This document shows positions 19,988 to 28,835 of a DNA stretch of 64,000 nucleotides, one piece after another. Each line of letters opens with the position of its first letter. Position 1 is the first letter of the stretch. The notes beneath the pieces were generated by a model. It was not told the origin of the DNA. It made no database searches and worked only from the letters and a program-made list of their open reading frames with translations. Position numbers and translations under genes: made by a program. Origin of the DNA: Herminiimonas sp. (GTDB taxonomy: Bacteria > Pseudomonadota > Gammaproteobacteria > Burkholderiales > Burkholderiaceae_D); assembly GCA_027310305.1 (NCBI GenBank), contig DAIDBD010000098.1, forward strand, positions 1 through 64,000. Reading direction: 5' to 3'.

Positions 19988-20185
19988 TTATTTTTGCGCC
20001 TCATCCGCTGCTTTCATTCGCGCTTCGGCCTGTTGCTGCAATTGCGCTTCCAATGCTTTTGCATTGTCCAATCCTTCCCGCTGCGTTTTCATCAGGTCAG
20101 GCGGCGCGTCATGAGGCTGGCATCCTGCCAAAATCATTGCGACAAATAAACCTGCAATTTTCAATATCGAATTCGTTATCGCCAT
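19988..20185 (-). CDS. Small predicted lipoprotein, function unknown
   Basis: A 65-residue product starting MAITNSILKIAGLFVAMILA with lipobox LAGC (Cys about residue 22). After it come PHDAPPDLMKTQREGLDNAK and a charged helical tail rich in Ala, Gln and Glu that may form a coiled coil. The longer open frame overlaps the SIMPL gene and is not credible. ATG 20185 lies eight bases after the SIMPL stop, so the two are probably co-transcribed. I do not recognise the family. Confidence 0.6.
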   Translation of the reverse strand: MAITNSILKIAGLFVAMILAGCQPHDAPPDLMKTQREGLDNAKALEAQLQQQAEARMKAADEAQK

Positions 20186-20192
20186 GTCGCGA

Positions 20193-20942
20193 TTACCTGA
20201 ATTTGACTTTGCCGACGACTTGCATTTGCAAAGTCGTCTCGCCGGGCTCGAAACTCGGTTCTTCGACCGACACGGATTCCTGCATGGCTGCGGTACGCAT
20301 CGCCATTTTGGGCGCCGCGGCATCTTGTTGCGCATAAGCACCCGACCCCTCGAAATCTAGCGTATCGAGCACCGCATCCGCTCCGGCCCGTCCCATTGCC
20401 TTCGCAATTGCGGCAATGCGTTCGGTCAAATTGCGGTAGGCAGCTTCGATGCGCTTGTCATCCAGTTTTTTTCTGGTTGCATCGGCAAGCCCGAAATACA
20501 AGCCGTTGAGCGCCAGGATTCGCTGAGCGGCAGCAACGGTTTTCGGCAGATCATTCAGATTCGTCGTAGTCACTTCTAGATATTGGCCGACGCGCCAGCC
20601 GGTTGGCTGTCTCATTTTATTATTCGGGCGCAGCGGCTCTTCCGGATAAACCGGATAGGTGTAATAGCCGCGCGTCTTGAACGTCGCCAGCGGATCTGCG
20701 TGCTTGACGATTTCGATTCCCTGCTTCATCTTTTGATTGACGCGGGAAGCGGCGGCGGACTTGTCTTTGTCGTGCTCTTCGATCATCAGCGTGACGCGCG
20801 CTTCATCGTTGGGATGTTTGACTTCACCAAAGGCGGGCACGATGACCAGCGCACCGCCAGTCTGCATTGTCGTTTGCGCCTGCGCTGCCATGCAGGCCAT
20901 TAATAAAACGCATGGCAAAACTATTCCCGTCAATCGCGACAT
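20193..20942 (-). CDS. SIMPL (DUF541) domain periplasmic protein
   Basis: A 249-residue exported protein: signal peptide MSRLTGIVLPCVLLMACMAAQAQ, then a SIMPL/DUF541 domain. The family pattern is seen in ATFKTRGYYTYPVYPEE and QYLEVTTTNLNDLPKTVAAA, with ADATRKKLDDKRIEAAYRNL near the middle. ATG 20942 has GAGG close upstream; the frame upstream of it overlaps the ilvC terminator. SIMPL proteins are mostly uncharacterised, some being linked to oxidative stress. The gene sits between ilvC and the psd cluster with no obvious metabolic link. Confidence 0.82.
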   Translation of the reverse strand: MSRLTGIVLPCVLLMACMAAQAQTTMQTGGALVIVPAFGEVKHPNDEARVTLMIEEHDKDKSAAASRVNQKMKQGIEIVKHADPLATFKTRGYYTYPVYPEEPLRPNNKMRQPTGWRVGQYLEVTTTNLNDLPKTVAAAQRILALNGLYFGLADATRKKLDDKRIEAAYRNLTERIAAIAKAMGRAGADAVLDTLDFEGSGAYAQQDAAAPKMAMRTAAMQESVSVEEPSFEPGETTLQMQVVGKVKFR

Positions 20943-20956
20943 GGCGCCTCCTCGAT

Positions 20957-20990
20957 AAAAAAAGGGGCAATACTCAAAGTACGCCCCTTG
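20957..20990 (-). terminator. Rho-independent terminator of ilvC
   Basis: On the minus strand AAGGGGC and GCCCCTT enclose a loop and are followed by seven T. It lies about 55 bases past the ilvC stop and ends the ilvBNC transcript before the SIMPL gene. Confidence 0.88.
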
Positions 20991-21043
20991 TTTGCAAAAC
21001 CAAATTATTCCTGCAATCAATTATTTGACTGATTGCCTATAAC

Positions 21044-22138
<1,095 letters not shown>

Positions 22139-22148
22139 TTAAAAAAAA

Positions 22149-22190
22149 TTGCGAGACAGAGTTAAGCACAACGAACTCTGTCCCCCAACA
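22149..22190. repeat. Palindromic dispersed repeat, copy B
   Basis: GACAGAGTT (22155-22163) and AACTCTGTC (22174-22182) are nine-base arms around AAGCACAACG-like spacer sequence. The element has the same TTGC start and CCAACA end as copy A, which lies only a dozen bases away, so the ilvN-ilvC gap carries a tandem pair. Confidence 0.72.
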
Positions 22191-22212
22191 TTACATAAAG
22201 CGGTACAACAAA

Positions 22213-22704
22213 TTACACTTTGAGAATACGCTCGCCGCGACCGATGCCGGAACCGCCGGTGCGAACGGTCTCCAGAATCGCGGTGCGATCGATCGAGTCG
22301 ATGAACGCATCGAGCTTGGTTTTATTACCCGTCAGTTCGATCGTGTAAGTCTTCTCGGTGACGTCGATGATGCGGCCTCGGAAAATATCCGCGGTGCGCT
22401 TCATTTCTTCGCGCTCCTTGCCGACCGCGCGTACCTTGATCAGCATCAGCTCGCGTTCGATGTGCGCGCCTTCGGTCAGATCGACGACCTTGACGACTTC
22501 GATCAAGCGGTTCAGGTGCTTGGTGATCTGTTCGATCACGTCATCGGAACCGGAGGTCACGATCGTCATCCGCGACAAGGTTGCGTCTTCAGTCGGCGCC
22601 ACCGTCAGGGTTTCGATATTGTAGCCGCGCGCCGAGAACAGGCCCACCACGCGCGACAACGCGCCCGCTTCATTTTCCAGCAAAACAGAAACGATATGTC
22701 GCAT
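22213..22704 (-). CDS. ilvN: Acetolactate synthase, small regulatory subunit
   Basis: Regulatory subunit of acetohydroxyacid synthase (163 aa), giving valine feedback to the catalytic subunit. The N-terminal ACT domain MRHIVSVLLENEAGALSRVV and the RMTIVTSGSDDVIEQI segment are typical of the IlvH/IlvN family. It starts one base after the ilvB stop and is therefore co-expressed with it in matched amounts. ilvH would be an equivalent symbol. Confidence 0.96.
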   Translation of the reverse strand: MRHIVSVLLENEAGALSRVVGLFSARGYNIETLTVAPTEDATLSRMTIVTSGSDDVIEQITKHLNRLIEVVKVVDLTEGAHIERELMLIKVRAVGKEREEMKRTADIFRGRIIDVTEKTYTIELTGNKTKLDAFIDSIDRTAILETVRTGGSGIGRGERILKV

Positions 22705-22705
22705 G

Positions 22706-24433
22706 TTACAGATCCTCCGAACCGAGCAGCATTTCAGTCAAGCCTTTGCCGGCCTTGACCATCGGCCAGACGTTTTCGGTTTGATCCGTAATGAAATTCA
22801 TGAACACCAATCTATCCTTCATCCCGAACGCTTCTTTCAGCGCGCCATCCACGTCTTTGGGATTCTCGATCTTCATGCCGACATGGCCGAACGACTCGGC
22901 CAGCATCGTGAAGTCCGGCAGCGAATCCATGTACGACTCGGAATAGCGTGAGCCGTAATCGATTTGCTGCCACTGACGCACCATGCCGAGGAATCGGTTG
23001 TTCAACAGGATGATCTTCGGCGTCAGGTGATATTGCTTGCAGGTCGCGAGTTCCTGGATGCACATCTGGATCGATGCCTCGCCGGTGATGCAGGCGACGG
23101 TCGAGCCGGGATTCGCCATCTGCACGCCCATCGCATACGGCAAGCCGACGCCCATCGTGCCCAAACCGCCGGAATTGATCCAGCGGCGCGGCTTGTCGAA
23201 GTTGTAGTACTGCGCAGCCCACATCTGATGCTGGCCGACGTCGGATGTGATGAAGGCGTCGCCCTTGGTGATTTCCCAAACTTTCTGCACCACCGCTTGC
23301 GGTTTGATCACGTCATCCGACGTTGGATATTTCAGGCAATCGCGGCCGCGCCATTCCTCAATCTGCTTCCACCAGTTGGCCAGCGCAGGCGCATTCGGTT
23401 TTGACGGATTCGCCGCTTCGATTGCATCGAGTTGCGACAGCAGTTCCTGCAACACATCCTTTACATTGCCGACGATCGGTATATCGACCTTGACGCGCTT
23501 GGAAATCGACGAAGGATCGATGTCTATGTGAATGATCTTGCGTGCGTTCGACGCAAAATGTTTCGGGTTGCCGATCACGCGATCGTCGAAGCGTGCGCCG
23601 ATTGCGATCAGCACGTCCGAATGCTGCATCGCCATGTTGGCTTCGTATGTGCCGTGCATGCCCGGCATGCCGACAAACTTGTCGCTCGACGCTCTATAGG
23701 CACCGAGACCCATCAGTGTATTGGTGCATGGGAAGCCGAGCTTGTCGACCAGCTTGTTGAGTTCAGGCGCCGCATTGGCCAGGATCACGCCGCCGCCGGT
23801 GTAAATCATCGGACGCTCGGCTTGCAGCAGCAGTTGCACGGCCTTGCGGATCTGGCCGGCATGCCCCTTGTCGACCGGCTTGTATGAGCGCATTTCGACT
23901 TCTTTCGGATATGCGTATGCACACTTGTGCATCGAAATGTCTTTGGGGATATCGACCAAGACAGGGCCCGGCCGCCCCGTCGTGGCGATATAAAACGCCT
24001 TCTTCATCGTCTCTGCCAGATCCTTGACGTCCCTGACGAGGAAGTTATGTTTTACGCAAGGACGGGTAATGCCTACCGTATCGCATTCCTGAAATGCATC
24101 CTGCCCGATTGCAGTCGACGGCACCTGGCCCGAAATGACCACCATCGGAATCGAGTCCATGTACGCCGTTGCAAGGCCGGTGACCGCATTGGTCACGCCA
24201 GGGCCGGACGTAACGAGAGCGACGCCGACCTTTTGCGAACTGCGCGAATAGGCATCGGCCGCATGTATCGCAGCCTGCTCGTGGCGCACCAGAATATGCT
24301 GGAATTTGTCTTGATTGAAGATGGCGTCGTAAATATAGAGCACCGCCCCGCCGGGATAACCGAATACATGTTCGACGCCCTCTTCGGCCAGGCAGCGCAC
24401 GAGAATTTCAGCGCCCGTGATTTCTGAACTCAT
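22706..24433 (-). CDS. ilvB: Acetolactate synthase, large catalytic subunit
   Basis: Thiamine-diphosphate enzyme for the first common step of branched-chain amino-acid synthesis (575 aa). The N-terminal EEGVEHVFGYPGGAVL contains the catalytic Glu region near residue 14. The C-terminal GEASIQMCIQEL...NN is the ThDP/Mg binding motif, with the usual D of GDG replaced by GEA-S. That departure from the common GDG(S/A) start is worth noting. The gene heads ilvB-ilvN-ilvC and has an untranslated leader of about 310 bases. ilvI would be an equivalent symbol. Confidence 0.96.
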   Translation of the reverse strand: MSSEITGAEILVRCLAEEGVEHVFGYPGGAVLYIYDAIFNQDKFQHILVRHEQAAIHAADAYSRSSQKVGVALVTSGPGVTNAVTGLATAYMDSIPMVVISGQVPSTAIGQDAFQECDTVGITRPCVKHNFLVRDVKDLAETMKKAFYIATTGRPGPVLVDIPKDISMHKCAYAYPKEVEMRSYKPVDKGHAGQIRKAVQLLLQAERPMIYTGGGVILANAAPELNKLVDKLGFPCTNTLMGLGAYRASSDKFVGMPGMHGTYEANMAMQHSDVLIAIGARFDDRVIGNPKHFASNARKIIHIDIDPSSISKRVKVDIPIVGNVKDVLQELLSQLDAIEAANPSKPNAPALANWWKQIEEWRGRDCLKYPTSDDVIKPQAVVQKVWEITKGDAFITSDVGQHQMWAAQYYNFDKPRRWINSGGLGTMGVGLPYAMGVQMANPGSTVACITGEASIQMCIQELATCKQYHLTPKIILLNNRFLGMVRQWQQIDYGSRYSESYMDSLPDFTMLAESFGHVGMKIENPKDVDGALKEAFGMKDRLVFMNFITDQTENVWPMVKAGKGLTEMLLGSEDL

Positions 24434-24749
24434 ACTATGTTCCTTTCAAGGTCCATTGGAGATTGATCGGATGCTCTCTCCTGACGAAATCGTCCGGTAT
24501 TTCAGTGCTGAGGCTTCCCTTTTTTGTGCGGGTTGCGCCAATTCGTCGCACATCCGTAGATGCGGTTCAAAATGACGCTCAACGCGACTCGTTCAGCCGG
24601 AGGTTCTGAAGTACCGCTGCGAATTTCTCACACTTGTGGCGTGGGTTAGAGCAAACAGCTTTAAATAAAGCGCGTCTTGTCGGTACGCGGCATCATGCGT
24701 CGCGCGCGAAAAGACCATGGAGTCCCTTCGAGATGGCGAAGGGACTGAT
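24434..24749 (-). promoter_or_regulatory. Long ilvB leader RNA (candidate cis-regulatory element)
   Basis: About 310 bases separate the inferred transcription start from the ilvB ATG. The leader begins with a perfect hairpin and has several other short pairable segments (for example CCGCATCTACGGATGTGCG). No leader peptide rich in Ile, Val or Leu codons is visible, so classical peptide attenuation is unlikely. A structured RNA such as the betaproteobacterial ilvH-type leader motif is possible; this is an inference that needs covariance searching. Confidence 0.45.
24721..24746. repeat. Perfect hairpin at the 5' end of the ilvB leader
   Basis: AGTCCCTTCG (24721-24730) and CGAAGGGACT (24737-24746) form a ten-base perfect stem with a six-base loop. 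It coincides with the predicted transcription start of the ilvB mRNA, so it would form a stem at the extreme 5' end. Confidence 0.7.
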
Positions 24750-24778
24750 ACGTTAATGCGTTGCACCATTTTGGTCAA
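24750..24778 (-). promoter_or_regulatory. Probable promoter of ilvBNC
   Basis: On the minus strand TTGACC (24773-24778) and TAACGT (24750-24755) are 17 bases apart. The -35 element is strong and the -10 is moderate. Confidence 0.5.
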
Positions 24779-24995
24779 GTCAAATTCTGCAAAATCCTTT
24801 TGGAATCAAGCATTTTGAGCAAAAAGCGCGCACAAGCATGGGCTTTTTTGCTAGCATGCGCACAGCTTGTAGAAACGACGATCGACAGCGCTATCGGCGT
24901 CCACTTAACGACCGACGGAAGTTCCTTTTCGGGACAGCCAACGGAAATCCCTTCAAGGGACGCAGCTCAGCAAAAAGACTAACGCGCCGCATCGA
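24779..24995. other. Divergent control region between ilvB and the sigma-factor gene
   Basis: Non-coding. It holds a 13-base palindrome TCCCTTCAAGGGA at 24948-24960, similar in sequence to the stem in the ilvB leader. TTTTTTGCTAGCATGCGC near 24844-24860 may hold part of the promoter for the plus-strand sigma gene. No strong Shine-Dalgarno sequence precedes the sigma-factor ATG. Confidence 0.4.
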
Positions 24996-25565
24996 ATGGC
25001 AACCGACAAAGAACTCTCCGACTTCCTCGAAACGGTGGAACGTCGCGCATTCAAGCAAGCGGCCTACGCAGTTCGCAAGGATGAATCGGCACTTGATATC
25101 GTCCAGGATGCGATGATCAAACTGGCTGAAAAATATGGCGACAAACCGGCCGCCGAATTGCCTCTGCTTTTTCAACGCATATTGCAAAACACGATCCATG
25201 ATTATTTTCGCCGTGAAAAGGTTCGCAACACCTGGGTCAGCCTGTTTTCCACGATAGGCGGCAATTCAGAAAATCAGGAGGATTTCGATATACTGGAAAC
25301 CTATGAGGCCGAAGAAGGCAGCCAAGCATCGGAATCCAGCGAAGATAAAGTCGGACGCGATCAAGTTCTTGCCGCAATCGACGAAGAAGTACAAAAACTT
25401 CCGGCACGTCAACGGGAAGCGTTCCTCATGCGTTATTGGCAGGATATGGACGTGGCCGAAACGGCTGCCGCAATGGGATGTTCGGAGGGTAGCGTAAAGA
25501 CGCATTGCTCTCGCGCAACGCATGCACTGGCCCAAGCTTTAAGAGCCAAAGGAATCAGCTTATGA
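24996..25565 (+). CDS. ECF-type RNA polymerase sigma factor
   Basis: Alternative sigma factor (189 aa). Region 2 (about residues 20-75) includes DESALDIVQDAMIKLAEKYG and LQNTIHDYFRREKVRN. Region 4 (about 135-185) includes LPARQREAFLMRYWQDMDV and the helix-turn-helix ETAAAMGCSEGSVKTHCSRA. A long acidic linker (ETYEAEEGSQASESSEDK) joins them. The stop overlaps the next start by four bases (ATGA). The position before DUF3619 is a known Burkholderiales arrangement, so the next gene is a candidate anti-sigma factor. Target genes cannot be told. Confidence 0.9.
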   Translation: MATDKELSDFLETVERRAFKQAAYAVRKDESALDIVQDAMIKLAEKYGDKPAAELPLLFQRILQNTIHDYFRREKVRNTWVSLFSTIGGNSENQEDFDILETYEAEEGSQASESSEDKVGRDQVLAAIDEEVQKLPARQREAFLMRYWQDMDVAETAAAMGCSEGSVKTHCSRATHALAQALRAKGISL

Positions 25566-25966
25566 ACACCAAAGAACTTAATTTTGCCTACAAAGTGCGC
25601 CATGCACTTAATGAAAATCTCGATAATTTACCCGCATCTACTAATGAACGGTTGGCTTCGGCGCGCAACACAGCTTTGTCGCACAAGAAAAAGAGCATGC
25701 CGGCACGCGCTTTGGCGCCGCAAAGTACATTTGCCGGACATGTAGACGGATTGTTCAGCGCACCTATATCCTGGATCGGCCGCATGAGCTTTGCCGTGCC
25801 TGTGATCGTGTTGGCCGCCGGTTTAATCGGCATTTACCAATTCGAGCAACGCCGGCACATCAGTGACATTGCCGAAATCGACGCGCTTGTTCTATCTGAC
25901 GAATTGCCGTTATCGGCTTATCTGGATCATGGCTTTAATGCTTACCTCGCCAATCGGGGGGAATAG
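25562..25966 (+). CDS. DUF3619 family membrane protein, candidate anti-sigma factor
   Basis: A 134-residue protein starting MNTKELNFAYKVRHALNENL. The cytoplasmic N-terminal part is about 75 residues long. One transmembrane helix (VPVIVLAAGLIGIYQF) follows, then a short outer segment IAEIDALVLSDELPLSAYLD. This layout, together with translational coupling to the sigma gene, is what an anti-sigma factor would show. That function is an inference; the family is named only as DUF3619. An in-frame start further upstream lies inside the sigma gene and is rejected. Confidence 0.82.
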   Translation: MNTKELNFAYKVRHALNENLDNLPASTNERLASARNTALSHKKKSMPARALAPQSTFAGHVDGLFSAPISWIGRMSFAVPVIVLAAGLIGIYQFEQRRHISDIAEIDALVLSDELPLSAYLDHGFNAYLANRGE

Positions 25967-25968
25967 GC

Positions 25969-26685
25969 ATGGCGAGCATTTCGGCTTGCGCCGCTGTCCG
26001 TCTTAAAAGAGCGGCAAGCATCCTGGCGTTGATCGGGTTTGGCACAATTTCTTATGCGGCGATTAACGCTGGTCCGGTCGCTGCAGACAGCGCATCAAAT
26101 ACGACGCCGGCGGCAAAAGCCGGCGATATCGCACCGTCACCGGTCATAGCCGGCAAGAGTGCGGCGAAAAAAGTATCCCATCCGCCGGCAAAACCGTTGT
26201 GGGCCGAATTGACGCCGGCACAACAACAAGCGCTTATGCCATTGGCCGCCGAATGGGACAAACTCGATGCGCCTCACAAGAAAAAATGGCTTGCAATCAG
26301 CCGCAGATATGCGGCCTTGAAGCCCGAGCAGCAAGTTCGCCTGCAAAATCGCATGCGCGATTGGATCAAACTCACGCCTGAGCAGCGACGGGTCGCCCGT
26401 GAAAGCTATTCACGCGCCAAAAAGCTTAATCCAGGTGAAAAATCTGCCGAATGGCGGCAATATCAGCAATTGCCTGAAGAACAGAAAAAGAAACTGGCAA
26501 AGGATGCTGCGGCTAAAAAGCGCGTAACCAATCTTCCTCCTGCATCGCAAAACAAGGGGAAAATAACATCGCCGCCCAAATCCTCACCGAAGCGCGAGGC
26601 AGCGCAATCCGGAATCCCGCCATTGCCTGCCGGATCCGCAGCGCCATCGCCCTCGCAACCAGCCATTAAAAACGACAGCCATTGA
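25969..26685 (+). CDS. DUF3106 family exported protein
   Basis: A 238-residue protein with an N-terminal signal-like helix (RAASILALIGFGTISYAA). The DUF3106 core has a repeating helical pattern: LTPAQQQALMPLAAEWDKL, then KPEQQVRLQNRMRDWIKLTP, then LPEEQKKKL. These LTP.QQ-type motifs recall the periplasmic Spy/CpxP/ZraP proteins, although homology is not shown. The tail is rich in Lys, Pro and Ser. It begins two bases after the DUF3619 stop, so it is part of the sigma-factor operon and may be its envelope-side partner. Confidence 0.82.
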   Translation: MASISACAAVRLKRAASILALIGFGTISYAAINAGPVAADSASNTTPAAKAGDIAPSPVIAGKSAAKKVSHPPAKPLWAELTPAQQQALMPLAAEWDKLDAPHKKKWLAISRRYAALKPEQQVRLQNRMRDWIKLTPEQRRVARESYSRAKKLNPGEKSAEWRQYQQLPEEQKKKLAKDAAAKKRVTNLPPASQNKGKITSPPKSSPKREAAQSGIPPLPAGSAAPSPSQPAIKNDSH

Positions 26686-27197
26686 ACAGCATTAGCATTA
26701 CCGCACCTTCTTTAAAAAGCCGCCTTGCCAGCATGGTGTATGAAGCCATGCTGCTGTTTGGCGTACTCTTCATCGCCGTCTGGTTGTTTTCGACGCTGCT
26801 GCAGCAACGTCACGCGCTGTATCTGCGCAGTGCGCTGCAGGATTGGCTGTTTTTCGTAATCGGTATTTATTTCGTCTGGTTCTGGAGCCATGGCGGACAG
26901 ACGCTCGCCATGAAAACCTGGCGCATCCGGTTGGTGACAACCGATGGTCAGCCGGTAACAATCCGGCGTGCGATCGTCAGATATCTATTGGTATGGTTAT
27001 GGTGCTTGCCGGGCTTGGCGCTGGCCTGGGCGCTGGGCGCAAAGACCTGGATGCTGGTGCTGATTCCTGCGGCGAACGCGGTTATCTGGGCGCTCATGAT
27101 TTATCTGGACCCGCACCGGCAATTCCTGCACGACCGGCTAGCCGGTACCCGCCTGATTCGCGTCGCCGGCTTGCCTCCGAAAGCAAAATCAGGCTGA
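26682..27197 (+). CDS. RDD family inner-membrane protein
   Basis: A 171-residue protein with about four transmembrane segments. The RDD pattern is visible: the Arg in LKSRLASMVYEAMLLFG, then GGQTLAMKTWRIRLVTTDG, and the Asp pair in DPHRQFLHDRLAGTRLI. The start is TTG 26682, overlapping the DUF3106 stop (TTGA). A later ATG at 26733 would remove the conserved first Arg, so TTG is preferred. It is fourth in the sigma-factor operon. RDD proteins have been linked to transport or ion exchange; the role here is unknown. Confidence 0.85.
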   Translation: MNSISITAPSLKSRLASMVYEAMLLFGVLFIAVWLFSTLLQQRHALYLRSALQDWLFFVIGIYFVWFWSHGGQTLAMKTWRIRLVTTDGQPVTIRRAIVRYLLVWLWCLPGLALAWALGAKTWMLVLIPAANAVIWALMIYLDPHRQFLHDRLAGTRLIRVAGLPPKAKSG

Positions 27198-27443
27198 TTT
27201 CCGCCGCCAGCAACAAAATAATCGGATGCGATTCAAAACATCGTAGGTAAGCGCATGGCTTGTCGATTTCGATCCGCCCAATTCTTCAGCATTGTCTTCA
27301 AGAATGCAGCCCATTTTGCATGTGCCTTATATTGCAATAATGGAATTTAAAGCGTTGCACCAGCGTAAAAATATCGTCAGAATGTAAATTAGAAGCATGC
27401 AAACAAGAAGCCGCAGCAAGACGGCAAATGAGGAGAACTGCTT

Positions 27444-27755
27444 TTGAGGCAATATGTCATCCGCCATGCGCTCGGACTGTCAATCCTGCTAATGCTTCCT
27501 GGTCACGCGGTCAAGGCGTATGAGATACCTTTCATTCATTCGCTCGACAATCTGATTTACGACACCAAGATAAAACCGACCATGCCGCAGACGATGGACG
27601 AGCGCGTGGTCGTCCTCGACATCGATGAAAAAAGCCGGTCCGAGATCGGCCGCTGGCCCTGGGGACGGGACCGCATGGCGACGCTGGTCGACAAGCTGTT
27701 CGAGCGCTACCGTATCGGCATCATGAACGGGGCAACGAAGTTCGACACAAAATAG
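27444..27755 (+). pseudogene. CHASE2-domain protein stub (truncated cyclase/sensor)
   Basis: Only about 103 codons remain. The start TTG 27444 has GGAG nine bases upstream, and a signal-anchor helix (GLSILLMLPGHAV) follows. The CHASE2 N-terminus is recognisable: LDNLIYDTKIKPTMPQTMDE, RVVVLDIDEKSRSEIGRWPW, GRDRMATLVDKLFERY. Full CHASE2 proteins continue for several hundred residues to a cyclase or kinase domain. Here the frame ends at once with GIMNGATKFDTK. The last residues may be the original C-terminus joined by an internal deletion. The next gene is a cyclic-nucleotide phosphodiesterase, which suggests the lost part was an adenylate or guanylate cyclase. Confidence 0.75.
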
Positions 27756-27768
27756 GCTGACCATAAAA

Positions 27769-28536
27769 ATGAAAGCAAGAATTCTCGGCTGCAGCGGAGG
27801 GATCGGAGGAAAAAACCTGCGGACGACTTCGATCCTCGTCGATCACGACATCCTGATCGATGCCGGCACCGGCGTGGGGGATTTAAGCGTGGCCGAGCTG
27901 GCGTTGATCGATCACGTATTCGTCACCCACTCGCACCTGGATCACATTGCCTTTCTGCCGTTCATTCTCGACACGGTGGGCGATATGCGCAATAAGCCGT
28001 TGACCATGCATGCAACCCAGGCAACGCAGGAAATCATCAGGGCCCATATCTTCAACTGGACAATCTGGCCTGACTTCAGTGAAATCCCGAACGCGGAAAA
28101 CCCCTACCTGCGCTTTCATACGATCCGGCTGGGAGAAAATGTTTTGCTCAATAAGCGCAAGTTTACCGCGCTGCCGGCCAGACATACCGTGCCAGCAGTC
28201 GGTTACCGCCTGGATAGCGGAATGGCCAGCCTGGTATTTACCGGTGATACGACAACCAATGACGATCTCTGGAATGAAGTGAATAAAATTCCGGATCTGC
28301 GCTATCTGATTATCGAAACCGCATTCTCCAACAGCGAGCGGCAGCTTGCGGTCGTCTCGAAGCATCTCTGCCCCAGCATGCTGGAAGAAGAACTTCAAAA
28401 ACTGCAGTGCAATCCGGAGATATTCATTACCCATTTGAAACCGGGCCAGATCGAACGCACCATGCTGGAAATCGAAGGAAGCATCGGCGAACACAAACCG
28501 CGCATGCTGCAAAACAACCAGATATTCGAGTTTTAA
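27769..28536 (+). CDS. MBL-fold 3',5'-cyclic-nucleotide phosphodiesterase (class II)
   Basis: A 255-residue cytosolic metallohydrolase. The metal-binding HSHLDH (about residues 54-59) lies in VFVTHSHLDHIAFLPFI. Later ligands are in LPARHTVPAVGY, VFTGDTT and FITHLKPGQ. The TSILVDHDILIDAGTG start and HSHLDH rather than HxHxDH fit the class II (PDE1-type) cyclic-nucleotide phosphodiesterases. It starts 13 bases after the CHASE2 stub and looks intact. With the putative cyclase degraded, its substrate supply in this strain is uncertain. Confidence 0.82.
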   Translation: MKARILGCSGGIGGKNLRTTSILVDHDILIDAGTGVGDLSVAELALIDHVFVTHSHLDHIAFLPFILDTVGDMRNKPLTMHATQATQEIIRAHIFNWTIWPDFSEIPNAENPYLRFHTIRLGENVLLNKRKFTALPARHTVPAVGYRLDSGMASLVFTGDTTTNDDLWNEVNKIPDLRYLIIETAFSNSERQLAVVSKHLCPSMLEEELQKLQCNPEIFITHLKPGQIERTMLEIEGSIGEHKPRMLQNNQIFEF

Positions 28537-28579
28537 ATTTGCCGCGACGATCTTTTTCTCTGTATCGAAAAATTCAAAA

Positions 28580-28835
28580 ATGCTCATGCAGCCCGTATCG
28601 ATTGACCATTTCAAGAACCTGCAACCGCTCGGCACGCAATATCGGCGGCCGCCAATGACGAAGAATGGATGAAATGACATGAGCGCGGTTCTCGGAACAC
28701 AGCAAGAGGATTGCGGCGGCGCTGGAAGACGGCATGCTGACGCTTAAAATGGATGGCATCGAAAAAGCACTTTCCGGCGCTACCGGCATGAAGCAGGTGC
28801 GCCAGGTCTGCATAAAACAACAGGGGCTTGTGTGA
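28580..28835 (+). pseudogene. Remnant of a GspE/PulE-type ATPase gene, internal deletion
   Basis: Two pieces in different frames. The 3' piece (28683-28835) reads KRIAAALEDGMLTLKMDG followed by IEKALSGATGMKQVRQVC, which is the C-terminal end of GspE/PulE-family ATPases. Its TGA overlaps the GTG start of the HD-GYP gene (GTGA), so the original stop and coupling are preserved. The 5' piece (ATG 28580, MLMQPVSIDHFKNLQPLGTQ) could be the original N-terminus of a cyclic-nucleotide-binding GspE homologue and ends at a stop at 28670. The ATPase core with Walker motifs is missing. The 3' assignment is firm, the 5' one tentative. Confidence 0.65.

Noticed and set aside
24593-24778. Possible leader peptide before ilvB
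   Set aside because: The frame starts with TTG inside the -35 element, and the ATG version has no cluster of Ile, Val or Leu codons. It is therefore not a classical attenuator peptide.
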